Source: Flavobacteriales bacterium UBA7666 (GTDB lineage Bacteria; Bacteroidota; Bacteroidia; Flavobacteriales_D; Crocinitomicaceae). Taken from it: DNA of 64,000 nucleotides. The stretch covers positions 860 to 64,859 of the forward strand of contig DLHO01000022.1 in NCBI GenBank assembly GCA_002483265.1, written 5' to 3'. The position numbers and the translations under genes were made by a program. Numbering within the stretch: position 1 is the first letter of the stretch; every line of letters starts with the position of its first letter. The notes beneath the pieces are model-generated. The model was not told the origin of the DNA. It saw only the letters and a list, made by a program, of their open reading frames with translations, and made no database searches. Positions 1-8,430 of this stretch are shown in pieces.

Positions 1-199
1 TTACAATGTGAGTGGTAAGTTGATCCGTCAGTTCAAGAAAGACAATGAGATTACATTTATCGATTGGGATTTGAAGAACACAATTGGAGTTCCGATTGCA
101 AGTGGTGTTTATTTGATCCATGTGGAAGTTCCGGGAATTGGCGAACGTATTGTGAAGTTCTTCGGAGGAATGCGCCAAGTCGATCTGGAAACAATTTAA
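1..199 (+). CDS. C-terminal end of a secreted protein with a T9SS-type sorting domain (5' end outside window)
   Basis: The reading frame is open from the window edge (YNVSGKLIRQF...) to a TAA at 197-199, so only the last 65 or so residues are present. The pattern N-x-x-G-K-L-I, then a short beta strand, then A-S-G-V-Y-L-I-H-V, then a final strand ending in V-K-F is typical of the FlgD-like/T9SS C-terminal domain that targets Bacteroidota proteins across the outer membrane. The tail after that strand (GGMRQVDLETI) is longer than usual for a type A signal. The body of the protein and its activity cannot be seen. Confidence 0.7.
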   Translation, partial: YNVSGKLIRQFKKDNEITFIDWDLKNTIGVPIASGVYLIHVEVPGIGERIVKFFGGMRQVDLETI

Positions 200-332
200 T
201 TCATTTCTGATTAGCGGAATGAAAAATAATTTGGACAAATGTTTCTTATTTTTCAGCTACTGATTTAGTTGAAAAGTCCCTTGCAAATTGCGTATTTGGC
301 AGGAAAAACAAGTTAAAATAAGGAAAGTTCTA

Positions 333-363
333 TTGTTTCGATAGATAAAAAAACATATATTTG
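333..363 (+). promoter_or_regulatory. Bacteroidota-type promoter upstream of greA
   Basis: A TTG at 333-335 is followed after 20 bases by TATATTTG at 356-363, matching the Bacteroidota primary-sigma pattern TTG-N17-23-TAnnTTTG. The greA start lies 64 bases downstream, leaving a normal 5' leader. Confidence 0.55.
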
Positions 364-427
364 TTGTAACAGGAGAGTCCATTGGGCTCTCTTGTTGTTA
401 TTTATAGCTCATAACAAAGAAAGAATT

Positions 428-901
428 ATGGCAGACTTCGCATATTATACAGAAGAAGGACTTAAGAAGTTGAAAGATGAATTGCACGAAATGAAAACGG
501 TGCAGCGCCCACGTATATCAGAGCAGATTGCAGAAGCTAGAGACAAAGGGGATTTGTCTGAAAATGCGGAATACGATGCAGCAAAAGAAGCTCAGGGATT
601 ATTAGAGATGAAAATCGCTAAGATGGAAGCATTGGTTTCTAAAGCACGAATCATTGATAATACACTAATGGATAACTCAAAGGTTTTCATATTGTCACGC
701 GTTAAGATCAAAAACGTAAATAACAATATGGAAATGGAGTACACCTTGGTTGCTGAAAGTGAGGCCGACCTGAAAGAGAAGAAAATCTCTATAGATTCTC
801 CAATTGGAAAAGGACTTTTAGGAAAAAAAGTAGGAGATATTGCAGACGTACAAACGCCAAACGGTATCATTAAGTTTGAGGTAATGGATATCGCACGATA
901 A
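428..901 (+). CDS. greA: Transcription elongation factor GreA
   Basis: GreA rescues backtracked RNA polymerase by stimulating cleavage of the nascent RNA in the secondary channel. The 157-aa product has the family length and layout: an N-terminal antiparallel coiled coil (residues 1-75) whose tip carries the acidic catalytic motif GDLSENAEYDAAKE (D42, E45), then a globular FKBP-like domain with SPIGKGLLGKKVGD near residues 123-140. An in-frame TTG at 392 would add 12 residues with no homology to GreA, so the ATG at 428 is preferred. The stop overlaps the start of the HIT gene as TAATG, so the two are probably co-transcribed. Confidence 0.97.
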   Translation: MADFAYYTEEGLKKLKDELHEMKTVQRPRISEQIAEARDKGDLSENAEYDAAKEAQGLLEMKIAKMEALVSKARIIDNTLMDNSKVFILSRVKIKNVNNNMEMEYTLVAESEADLKEKKISIDSPIGKGLLGKKVGDIADVQTPNGIIKFEVMDIAR

Positions 902-1290
902 TGGCTACAATTTTTTCAAAAATAATTTCAGGAGAAATTCCATGTTATAAGATTGCAGAAAACGATGATTTTCTTGCGTTTTTGGATATTATGCCTTTGA
1001 GAAAAGGACACGCTTTAGTGATCCCCAAGAAGGAAACAGATTATATCTTTGATATGGAGGACGCAGAACTTGCAGCAATGATGATCTTTGCTAAATCTGT
1101 ATCCCATAAAATCAAGAAAGTATTTCCTTGCCGTAAAATCGGAGTTACGGTTATTGGTTTGGAAGTACCTCATGCACACATTCATTTGATTCCGATAAAT
1201 GGAATTGCTGATATGAATTTTTCTCAGGAAAAATTAACTTTAAGCCCCGAAGAATTGACTCAAATTGCACAAGATATTCAAAATGCATAG
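901..1290 (+). CDS. HIT family (histidine triad) nucleotide hydrolase
   Basis: The 129-aa protein is a HINT-branch histidine triad hydrolase, which cleaves phosphoramidate-type bonds in AMP-linked substrates; the natural substrate is unknown. It begins with the family signature TIFSKIISGEIPCYKI, has ALVIPKKE in the middle, and ends the core with the catalytic triad HAHIHLIP. It follows greA with a one-base stop/start overlap (TAATG). The next gene starts inside its last codons, so all three form a tight operon. Confidence 0.93.
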   Translation: MATIFSKIISGEIPCYKIAENDDFLAFLDIMPLRKGHALVIPKKETDYIFDMEDAELAAMMIFAKSVSHKIKKVFPCRKIGVTVIGLEVPHAHIHLIPINGIADMNFSQEKLTLSPEELTQIAQDIQNA

Positions 1291-2116
1291 ATGGAATTTA
1301 GGCAGAACAAGTAGTTATCTATTTGTTCTCCTTCTTCTTGTTTGTTTTTCTTGTTCCGAATCCGAATCTAAAAAAACAACTCATATACTTTTTGTAGGGA
1401 ATAGTTATACCTATCGGAATAATATGCCCAAGCTTTTTGAAAGAATTGCTCAATCAAAAGGAGAGCAGATTGAAGTATCTCATGTTACGCGTGGAAAGTA
1501 TACCTTTTATCTCCATTCGAAAAGAAAGAAATTGTACCGGGCTTTACATAAACAGGAATGGGATGTCATTATTCTTCAGGGCTCTTCCAGAGATATGTTG
1601 AGAGATTCTACCCGATTCAACGAACGAACTTATCCGGCTTTGGACAAAATGCTGGGAATGATTCAGAAGAATCAAAAAGATGCGAAAGTGTATTTCTACA
1701 TGACCTGGCCGTACCGCAAAGGTGATCCAAAAACCGAACGCTTTTCAGATCCTGATTCGATGTTGAATGCGATTGCATCTGGATACAGCAATTTGCGAAA
1801 CAGGTACAAAATCCCTGTAATTCCGGTTGGAAAAGTTTGGAGAAGTTATGTTGTTGCATATCCTGAAGCCAAATTATACCTCAGAGACAATTCTCATCCA
1901 ACTTATGAGGGTTCTTATCTGGTAGCGTGCACCATGTATTCGGCTATTTATGGAAAGAGTCCGCAAGGGGCAGATAAGTTGGCAATGCAAAATCAAGAAG
2001 AATATATTCGAATTCAACAATTCGTTGGTAAAAAGTACCGCACTCCTGAATTCCAGTTTTATCTGAAGGATTCAATTGAAGCAGTTCCGATAGCTATCAG
2101 GAGAGAAACAGAATGA
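1283..2116 (+). CDS. SGNH-hydrolase-like lipoprotein (DUF4886 type)
   Basis: The 277-aa product begins with a lipoprotein signal peptide (SYLFVLLLLVCFSC, lipid cysteine about residue 24), so it should be anchored in a membrane facing the periplasm or the surface. The mature part has SGNH-hydrolase blocks: ILFVGNSYTYRNNMP (block I, with the serine placed as in DUF4886 proteins), a central WDVIILQGSS, and a C-terminal DNSHPTYEGSYL that supplies the Asp/His pair. Such enzymes are esterases or lipases, often acting on acylated sugars; the substrate is unknown. The ATG at 1283 overlaps the HIT gene by 8 bases; the TTG at 1265 is rejected because the signal peptide begins just after 1283. Confidence 0.8.
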   Translation: MHRWNLGRTSSYLFVLLLLVCFSCSESESKKTTHILFVGNSYTYRNNMPKLFERIAQSKGEQIEVSHVTRGKYTFYLHSKRKKLYRALHKQEWDVIILQGSSRDMLRDSTRFNERTYPALDKMLGMIQKNQKDAKVYFYMTWPYRKGDPKTERFSDPDSMLNAIASGYSNLRNRYKIPVIPVGKVWRSYVVAYPEAKLYLRDNSHPTYEGSYLVACTMYSAIYGKSPQGADKLAMQNQEEYIRIQQFVGKKYRTPEFQFYLKDSIEAVPIAIRRETE

Positions 2117-2141
2117 GGTTTGTTCAACATTCTCATTCTGA

Positions 2142-3173
2142 TTACTTCGGTTGGTTTCCTCTTTTTACTTTATTTGAAACAGTTACTCGCTTTCTCAATG
2201 TAAAGTTATTGCAATTCTGTCTCATGTGAAGTGTCACGGTGTATGTCCCGGATGTCTTGTAATAATGCTTCGGGTTTTTCTTCGTGGAAGTAATACCGTC
2301 ACCAAAATCCCAATAATAATCACCTCTGTCGTTTGTTTCATTGGTGAACTGTGCAGCTAACCAGGTTTCTTTTACTCTGAAATCCAGTACTGGAGTTTCC
2401 TTGCTATCAAAAACACGGGTTTGATTCAATTTGTATTGATTCAGGTTCTTCAGAACTACATTTGCTGCAGCTTGCTCAATGACTTTCCAATACGTACTGT
2501 CTACTCTTTTTGGGGCAGTTCCTCCAACAGGAGATTCCTTGAAAATAGAAGCATAAGCTGTACATGCAGCGGTGAAGCTTCCCAAAGCATTCGGGTGATA
2601 TCTATCCGTGAAATAAAGATCAATATCCGGGTGCATTTCGCGGATGTTTTTCCAAACTGCTCCTACCGGGATTACCGGATAATGCAATGAGTCACTCATC
2701 ATCATATATCCGTTCCAAATGCGTTGCTGCATTTTGGGGTAGGTATCGTTTGCCTCTTGCTCAGGATATCCTTTTTCATAGCCCCAAGTCATGTAGAAAT
2801 AGATCTGAGCACAAGGACTTGTTTTAAGAATACTATCGATCAATATTTTTGCATAAGGAATGGATTCCTTCAGAATCACTGAAGTATCTTCTGCAAACTC
2901 TCTGGAGAAACCCTGGATCAAAACATAATCCCATTTTCTGGTTTTCATTTTCAAGTAAGTACTTGGTCTTTCACTGTGTGCTTTTAAAGTACTACCACTT
3001 ACTGCAATCGAGTCCGCATAAACATTCTTCCCTTTCGACTTTGCAAGGGTCTCAAAGATCTTAGGCATGTTGTTCATATGCGTAAAACTATTCCCTATGA
3101 AAAGAACATTTGCAGGCTGCTGACCAAAACTAAGACTGGTGATTAAAGAAAAGAATAATGCTAATTTATTCAT
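2142..3173 (-). CDS. Secreted SGNH-hydrolase-like protein (DUF4886 type) with C-terminal PKD domain
   Basis: The 343-aa protein has a signal peptide ending about ...SFGQ (residue 18) and the same fold as the convergent gene at 1283-2116: VLFIGNSFTHMNNMP, KWDYVLIQGFS, IYFYMTWGYEKG, VIPVGAVWK and DRYHPNALGSF. Unlike that gene it continues into a PKD-like domain (residues about 255-330, with YYWDFGDGITSTKKNPKHYY and SGTYTVTLHM), a module used for carbohydrate or surface binding. Its ATG overlaps the TGA of the upstream membrane acyltransferase gene (ATGA), indicating translational coupling. It may deacylate the product of that acyltransferase, but this is inference. Confidence 0.8.
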   Translation of the reverse strand: MNKLALFFSLITSLSFGQQPANVLFIGNSFTHMNNMPKIFETLAKSKGKNVYADSIAVSGSTLKAHSERPSTYLKMKTRKWDYVLIQGFSREFAEDTSVILKESIPYAKILIDSILKTSPCAQIYFYMTWGYEKGYPEQEANDTYPKMQQRIWNGYMMMSDSLHYPVIPVGAVWKNIREMHPDIDLYFTDRYHPNALGSFTAACTAYASIFKESPVGGTAPKRVDSTYWKVIEQAAANVVLKNLNQYKLNQTRVFDSKETPVLDFRVKETWLAAQFTNETNDRGDYYWDFGDGITSTKKNPKHYYKTSGTYTVTLHMRQNCNNFTLRKRVTVSNKVKRGNQPK

Positions 3174-4504
3174 TTACGAAGCTTTTTTTTTCGTTTAGGA
3201 TAGAATATTCCAAATACCTTATAATACAATTCTGTTAAAGGTTCGATGTACTTCACCATGAAGACAAAAACCGTTATAAAGAACGCTGAAATTGCAACTG
3301 CCTGCCACGGATTAAATTGACGATGATACCACGGCTCAGGATCAAGTCCTATGCCAATAATTCCGGCGTATAAAATAATGACGTGAACAATGTAAACCGG
3401 GAAGGTAGTTTGACCCATTTTCAGGAACAACGGAGCGTTGATTTTGAAGTTTGCATCAACCAGCATTAGAGAACCTAAAAGGATTGCAACTTGTCCCAAT
3501 CGGGCGAAACCGGTTGTGTTGTTTTCAAAACATCCGTGACCACCTATCCAATTGGTGAATTGATCCAATTCGTGGAAAAGAGATTGTCCGGCAATGTTGA
3601 AGAATAATCCGATTACAATGAATGTAACCCCAAACCACCAAAGACGCACATTTTTTTCATAATGTCTGATAATGGCTCCGATCATTCCACCCATCAAGAC
3701 ATATCCGGAATAACGCACGAAGCTGAAATCTGAGAATTCACCGTAAACCATGTTCTGGATAAACTTAGGGCCTCCCTGCGGAATAAATGCACTTGGATCT
3801 TTCGGAGTTTTAATTCCTTCTGAAATACCGTACAATTTAATATGTTCTTTCAGGTATCCGTAGATAATGAAAATGACCAAGGCAGCACCCAGATAATATA
3901 GATATAGCGGACCTTTTTTGATGATCTTATAAATTCCGAAGACGAGAAGCAGGAAGAAAATTCCAAATCCGATGGATTGCAATACATGGAACGCCTGAAA
4001 CCAGTTGAAATGGTAGGTAAATATCCATGCTTTTGCTGCATAAGCAGTTGGGAAGAAGGGAACAAGGATGTCGTGGAACCAAGAGCCAATCATGTCAAAG
4101 AAACTGGCGTTCTTCAATTTTCCATATGCCTCAAAACCGTATCCGGTATCTCTAATAAATGTGATGAAGTCGAATTGAATAAAGTAACCCCAGAATAGAA
4201 GCATTCTTACGCGTCCGAATCCTTTTTTTACCCGCTCATTTCCGAAAAAGGGTTCATCTGTATTTTTGCTAAGTAAATAGACGAATACAACTCCGGTTAC
4301 GGCAAAGAAAAGGGGGGACGTAAGTCCATGCAGATTATGCCAGAAACTAAAAAGCCAATTGTTATCATCCCGGTATTTTTCGGCAAGTGCCGAACCTGTG
4401 AAATGGCCTTCAAGCATCATTAAAATGGCTATCGAACGAGCCATATCTATAAACTTCAATCTTGGACGAGCCGCCAATGGTAACTCACCATTTTCTACTG
4501 ACAT
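3170..4504 (-). CDS. Multi-pass membrane acyltransferase-like protein (DUF1624/HGSNAT-like)
   Basis: The 444-aa protein has about ten hydrophobic segments. Its N-terminus R-L-K-F-I-D-M-A-R-S-I-A-I-L-M-M-L-E-G-H is the hallmark of DUF1624/heparan-alpha-glucosaminide acetyltransferase-like proteins, relatives of the acyltransferase-3 superfamily that pass acyl groups through a membrane; the conserved His is in LEGHF. The acceptor is unknown. It is translationally coupled (ATGA) to the downstream SGNH/DUF4886 gene, a pairing of acyl transfer with putative acyl hydrolysis. The C-terminus is very basic (KRKKKLRK), suggesting it lies in the cytoplasm. Confidence 0.72.
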   Translation of the reverse strand: MSVENGELPLAARPRLKFIDMARSIAILMMLEGHFTGSALAEKYRDDNNWLFSFWHNLHGLTSPLFFAVTGVVFVYLLSKNTDEPFFGNERVKKGFGRVRMLLFWGYFIQFDFITFIRDTGYGFEAYGKLKNASFFDMIGSWFHDILVPFFPTAYAAKAWIFTYHFNWFQAFHVLQSIGFGIFFLLLVFGIYKIIKKGPLYLYYLGAALVIFIIYGYLKEHIKLYGISEGIKTPKDPSAFIPQGGPKFIQNMVYGEFSDFSFVRYSGYVLMGGMIGAIIRHYEKNVRLWWFGVTFIVIGLFFNIAGQSLFHELDQFTNWIGGHGCFENNTTGFARLGQVAILLGSLMLVDANFKINAPLFLKMGQTTFPVYIVHVIILYAGIIGIGLDPEPWYHRQFNPWQAVAISAFFITVFVFMVKYIEPLTELYYKVFGIFYPKRKKKLRK

Positions 4505-4520
4505 AGTTTGGATTTACGAG

Positions 4521-4551
4521 CAAAGATACATTTTATACTAATTCAATTCAA
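4521..4551 (-). promoter_or_regulatory. Promoter for the acyltransferase/SGNH operon
   Basis: Read on the minus strand, TATCTTTG (4528 to 4521) lies 17 bases before the ATG at 4504 and is preceded by TTG at 4551-4549 with 20 bases between, a close match to TTG-N20-TAnnTTTG. Confidence 0.6.
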
Positions 4552-4557
4552 TAAAAT

Positions 4558-6801
4558 CTACTTGGGCGTTTCTCCCAGAAGCATCAGACGAATCGGAGAA
4601 GTATATCCTTCGAAATAAATGAGAATTGGAAACGAAAAGATTCCATCGGGTAATTTTTTTGTAGTTGTAGCCTGAATTAATGCACTTCCTTTTGCAGGAA
4701 TAGTGCTTCCGAAACTAAAGTTGATTAAATCACCTTCGGTTTTAATGGAACTGATTTTCAGGCTTTTTTCGTGATTATTGTGAACTGAAAACTGGAAGCT
4801 TTTTTCTCCTTGTTGAATTTTTCCAAGCGTAATCACATTTGGTACACAGTCGATAAAAAAGAAAATGGAATCCGTTTCCAGGTAGCTAACACTTTGAATT
4901 TCAATCTTGCGTTCTCTGGCAGCTGCCCGGGAGAATACTGAGTTTTTGACATCGTTTGGATTATCACTGGTAATTTGGTTTGCTGTGTATTCACCATAAG
5001 GAACTCCAAGCAATTCCAACTTTCCTCCATTGGAAGAAGTTCCGTCCAGATACGGAGCAAAAATACCGTTGTCGTATGCTCTTAAGTAATTTCCCAGAGA
5101 CATAATTCTGCGTTGAGTCAAAGCCACGTTGTATTCTGTTTTTGCCAAAGGAGAAGCGAAACCACGAATATTCAAGCGAATTTGAAATCCTTTTTGCAAT
5201 TCTTCCAACAAAAGGCTTTGAAACAAGACCAGGTCTTTCACACCTTGTTCAACGTATTGAAGGAAAAAGCTTTCAATATCTTCTTCTGCTTCAACGATTT
5301 TTTCTCCGCTCAAACCTTTCGAATATTCTTTTCGGTATTCAGGTAGCATGGCGATGTAATCGTTATAACTGCTGATGTAATTGACTTTGGTAGTGGTTTC
5401 TTTTGAGCGTGGATCAGGAATATCATTGTGGAAGTAAAGCGTAACCGGCAGACGTTTGTTTAACTCTGCAAGTGTCTCTTTTTTCGTTTCCGGAATGATG
5501 ATCCGCGGATGTTTGTAGCCGAAAATATCACTACAGCAAGTAGGATTTTTCACATATTGAACTCCAATCCGGTTACTTGAAACGTACATGCTGTCGCGAT
5601 CCTCAAAATAATACAGATCATTTGCAGAACTATTGATCGGTAAACCTAAGTTTTGCGGAGTTTCCCAACGTCCGTTTTTTAATTCGACATAAAAAACATC
5701 GTATCCTCCAAAACCATCAAACCAGGAAGAAGAAAAATACAAACGTTTCTTATCGGCATTATAAAACGGACTGATATCGTTGTCAAGTGAGTTGGCAGCA
5801 TTTAGCGGTCTTACTTTGGAAAACTGATTTCCATTGTTTTTGATCACAGAGTAATACAAATCCATTCCTCCTTTTCCGTCCTCACGATTGGAAGAAAAAA
5901 TAAGCCATTCTTCATTTTCAATCACTGCAATTGTTGGTGTTGTACTGTTTGTTCCCGGTTCATTGATTATTTCACCAAGTGGATTCGGGTTGGACCACTT
6001 TCCATTTTGGAACGAAGAAGCCCAGATTTGACAATTGAATTGACTCTCATCACCACCGCAATTACTGTAATAGAATCGTTTTCCATCGGGAGAGAAGCAG
6101 CCGTTTCCGGTATTCACATCCGCTTTATTGAGAGCTTCCAATAATCCGGGATTGACTTCTTTCAAACTATCTTTCCAGGCTGTAAAGTAAAGTCGGTTTT
6201 TGTAGTTTTCGTCCAACATTTCTTCCCCCACATTTTCTTTCTTGCTGCGCATGGAAGAAAGTACAAATTGGCCTTGTGAAATAGTGTGTCCAAATTCTGA
6301 ATTGACAGTATTCAATCCTTTTGGAAGTTCTATTTTCTCCAAATCAGAAGTGTCTTTCAAAGCAGTTTGTGCCCATAAACAAGATTCTAATTCGCGTTTG
6401 GATTTCAGGTAATTGTATGTGCGTTTGTCTTTGGAATATTTCTTTTTTGCCCGTTTGAATAATTCAATTGCCTCAGCGTAATTTCCGTTTTGCTTTTCCA
6501 TTAAAGCCCATTGAAGTAAACTGCCCGGATAAATGGCCGTTTCTTCCTTTTCATAGACTTTTTTGTAGTAATAACTTGCCTTGCGGTAATCTTTGTAAGC
6601 TCTTAGGGATTCCGCATATTTCCAGAGAATACTGACCGTATTAGAATCCAACTCCATGGCTTTTTCATAATACTGAAGCGCATAAATGTAATCGCCCTTT
6701 GCATATTGCTCATCTGCAAAATCCAAATATTTCCCCAGCATATTTTGTCCGTAGCCGGTAAATGAGATGAGGGCAAAAAAGATTAAATATAATCTGGGCA
6801 T
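4558..6801 (-). CDS. TPR / PD40 beta-propeller / OmpA-like protein with C-terminal Ig-like domain, T9SS-associated
   Basis: The 747-aa protein has a signal peptide (residues 1-18), TPR repeats (about 21-150, e.g. YAKGDYIYALQYYEKAMELD), a PD40/WD40-like propeller (about 165-440, blades such as CFSPDGKRFYYSN, WLIFSSNREDGKGGMDLYY and RLYFSSSWFDGFGGYDVFYV), an OmpA-like region (about 455-640, with FASPLAKTEYNVALTQRRI) and a final DUF1573-like Ig domain (about 650-747). The first three modules in this order resemble PorE-type proteins that link the T9SS to peptidoglycan. Its start lies inside the 3' end of the upstream porP/sprF-like gene (19-base overlap), a standard Bacteroidota pair. It is an accessory paralogue rather than a clear porE; the terminal Ig domain is atypical. 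Confidence 0.8.
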   Translation of the reverse strand: MPRLYLIFFALISFTGYGQNMLGKYLDFADEQYAKGDYIYALQYYEKAMELDSNTVSILWKYAESLRAYKDYRKASYYYKKVYEKEETAIYPGSLLQWALMEKQNGNYAEAIELFKRAKKKYSKDKRTYNYLKSKRELESCLWAQTALKDTSDLEKIELPKGLNTVNSEFGHTISQGQFVLSSMRSKKENVGEEMLDENYKNRLYFTAWKDSLKEVNPGLLEALNKADVNTGNGCFSPDGKRFYYSNCGGDESQFNCQIWASSFQNGKWSNPNPLGEIINEPGTNSTTPTIAVIENEEWLIFSSNREDGKGGMDLYYSVIKNNGNQFSKVRPLNAANSLDNDISPFYNADKKRLYFSSSWFDGFGGYDVFYVELKNGRWETPQNLGLPINSSANDLYYFEDRDSMYVSSNRIGVQYVKNPTCCSDIFGYKHPRIIIPETKKETLAELNKRLPVTLYFHNDIPDPRSKETTTKVNYISSYNDYIAMLPEYRKEYSKGLSGEKIVEAEEDIESFFLQYVEQGVKDLVLFQSLLLEELQKGFQIRLNIRGFASPLAKTEYNVALTQRRIMSLGNYLRAYDNGIFAPYLDGTSSNGGKLELLGVPYGEYTANQITSDNPNDVKNSVFSRAAARERKIEIQSVSYLETDSIFFFIDCVPNVITLGKIQQGEKSFQFSVHNNHEKSLKISSIKTEGDLINFSFGSTIPAKGSALIQATTTKKLPDGIFSFPILIYFEGYTSPIRLMLLGETPK

Positions 6802-7793
6802 ATGCGGTGAATGACTTTTTTGGGTTTAAAACGGGTAATGATGTATTCAACTGAAATTTCTAATCCTCCGCGAGCCGTGCTGGCAGGAATTAGTTTGGAA
6901 ATATTGGTATCGTAACTTGCGGCAACAGACCAGTTTTGCATTGCTAATCCCAATCGCACAACAACCGCATCTCTTGACCGGAACCATAATCCTCCGTCGA
7001 CAGCGCGATAAGTACCTAATTTATTGACCAATGTATAGCGAACCTGAGATCCGATGATTAATTCCCGATACTTTCCCTGAAGATTGAACCCGAGTCCTGG
7101 AACAATTGCCAATTGCTTATTGAGCGCATGATCTAACTGTGAGAAAAGACTAATTCGAATATCTCTTGGAACTTTCACACCATAAAATCCTTGATTCGGG
7201 CGGTTTAAATTGTGTCCGCTGATTCCTGTTTTCAGTGAGTTTCCTTTTCCATAGTAATAACAGTGAACGATTCCTGCTCCGCTTGTGAGATTTGCACGAC
7301 TGTCATTTTGATAGGCTTCATTTGTCGGCAGACTGGCATCAAAAATGAGTCCGTTGAATTGATTGTCAAAGTAGAATTTATCCATATTCACTTTGCGGTA
7401 ATTCAGCCCAACCTGAATACCAACGCTCAGTGTCTGCGTTGAATCGGAAGTTAGTTTTAGATTTTTGGAAACACTTCCTAAAAATTCCACCGTTTGATAA
7501 AATCCGTCACCTACATTGTCGTGGAAGAGAATTGCACCAAAATTGATTCCTTTTTGTTTCCATTTCATATCTCCTGCAACAGCAAATGTTTGAAAAGGAA
7601 CCGTAACGCTTCTCCATTGATCTTTGTAGTTTCCTGTTAATCGGATGTCTCCTGCGAAAAGTCCGGTATTGGCTGGATTCTGATAAATGGGTTGTCTGTT
7701 CAGATGCGAGAAATGGATATCCTGAGCAACCAGCCGAAAAGTGCATGTCGTTACGAAAAGTCCGATAAGTAGGTAATCGCTCAGTTTTCTCAT
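6783..7793 (-). CDS. PorP/SprF family type IX secretion outer-membrane protein
   Basis: The 336-aa product has a signal peptide ending near ...RLVAQ and the family opening QDIHFSHLNRQPIYQNPANTGLFAGDIRLTGNYKDQW, followed by alternating amphipathic strands of an outer-membrane barrel. PorP/SprF proteins tether or export T9SS substrates; in Flavobacterium SprF is needed for secretion of the adhesin SprB. Genomes carry many copies, usually beside a cargo or PD40/OmpA gene, as here. It is first in a two-gene minus-strand operon with the PD40/OmpA-like gene. No large adhesin gene lies next to it. Confidence 0.88.
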   Translation of the reverse strand: MRKLSDYLLIGLFVTTCTFRLVAQDIHFSHLNRQPIYQNPANTGLFAGDIRLTGNYKDQWRSVTVPFQTFAVAGDMKWKQKGINFGAILFHDNVGDGFYQTVEFLGSVSKNLKLTSDSTQTLSVGIQVGLNYRKVNMDKFYFDNQFNGLIFDASLPTNEAYQNDSRANLTSGAGIVHCYYYGKGNSLKTGISGHNLNRPNQGFYGVKVPRDIRISLFSQLDHALNKQLAIVPGLGFNLQGKYRELIIGSQVRYTLVNKLGTYRAVDGGLWFRSRDAVVVRLGLAMQNWSVAASYDTNISKLIPASTARGGLEISVEYIITRFKPKKVIHRICPDYI

Positions 7794-7880
7794 TGAATCA
7801 AATATACAATAAAATCAATCATGGCTGTACTTCAATCAAACAGGAATAACGGATGAAATAAATTGGGTATTTTCGCTAGC

Positions 7881-8273
7881 ATGAAGCAAAAGTTTTTTTT
7901 AATCATTGGAATTGCTTTCCTGGTTTGTTCATTCAAAGGTGACGGTCTTATTGAAAATGTCTATCCCGAATTATTAGGAGACTACGAATTCTATAAATCG
8001 GTTGCAGATAGATCTGTTTCTTATGCAAAAGATGGGAAGGATGCTTTTACTGTGAAGATTACGAAGAAGGACCAAATCTTATTTTACAAGAATAAGAAGA
8101 AGGAGCGAAAAATGAACTTCACAGAAACTAAAATGCCTTTTCTGGATGATGAAAACCATGTGCTATTTGGAGCTAAGAACAATTACGAACCGCTTTTTTA
8201 TCGGGGAGACACGATTGTGATTCAGAGTTATCCAATTGAATATCAGGATAATTATTTTATCAAGAAGAAGTAG
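7881..8273 (+). CDS. Small secreted protein of unknown function
   Basis: This 130-aa protein has a short hydrophobic leader (KQKFFLIIGIAFLVCSFKG) that is either a signal peptide or, if Cys at residue 14 is used, a weak lipoprotein signal. The mature part is lysine-rich, has no cysteine and no motif I recognise. The ATG at 7881 is chosen over the in-frame TTG at 7863 because it opens directly into the leader; TATTTTCG, a near match to the -7 box, ends only 5 bases before it. The gene ends at a heptamer repeat array. Confidence 0.55.
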   Translation: MKQKFFLIIGIAFLVCSFKGDGLIENVYPELLGDYEFYKSVADRSVSYAKDGKDAFTVKITKKDQILFYKNKKKERKMNFTETKMPFLDDENHVLFGAKNNYEPLFYRGDTIVIQSYPIEYQDNYFIKKK

Positions 8274-8430
8274 CGAATTACGAATTACGAATTACGAATT
8301 ACGAATTACGAATAGTACTTCTCTAAGCGCTGCGAATACTCTATTTGGTAATTGCTATTAAGATCTCAGTAATAATTGGAATTGATACACCAAAACCAAA
8401 TTTAGAATTCGTAATCAGGAATTCGTAATT
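8274..8430. repeat. CGAATTA heptamer array facing an inverted partial copy
   Basis: Immediately after the stop codon at 8273 there are five full copies of CGAATTA plus a partial one (8274-8314). At the other end of the spacer (8406-8430) the same word occurs in inverse orientation (AATTCGTAAT, then AATTCGTAATT), reaching into the last codons of the minus-strand gene that ends at 8415. The two ends could pair as a long imperfect hairpin between two convergent genes. The same word occurs near 12031 and 48800. Confidence 0.85.

Noticed and set aside
8274..8314. Heptamer array as a CRISPR
   Set aside because: The units are 7 bp with no spacers and no cas genes nearby.
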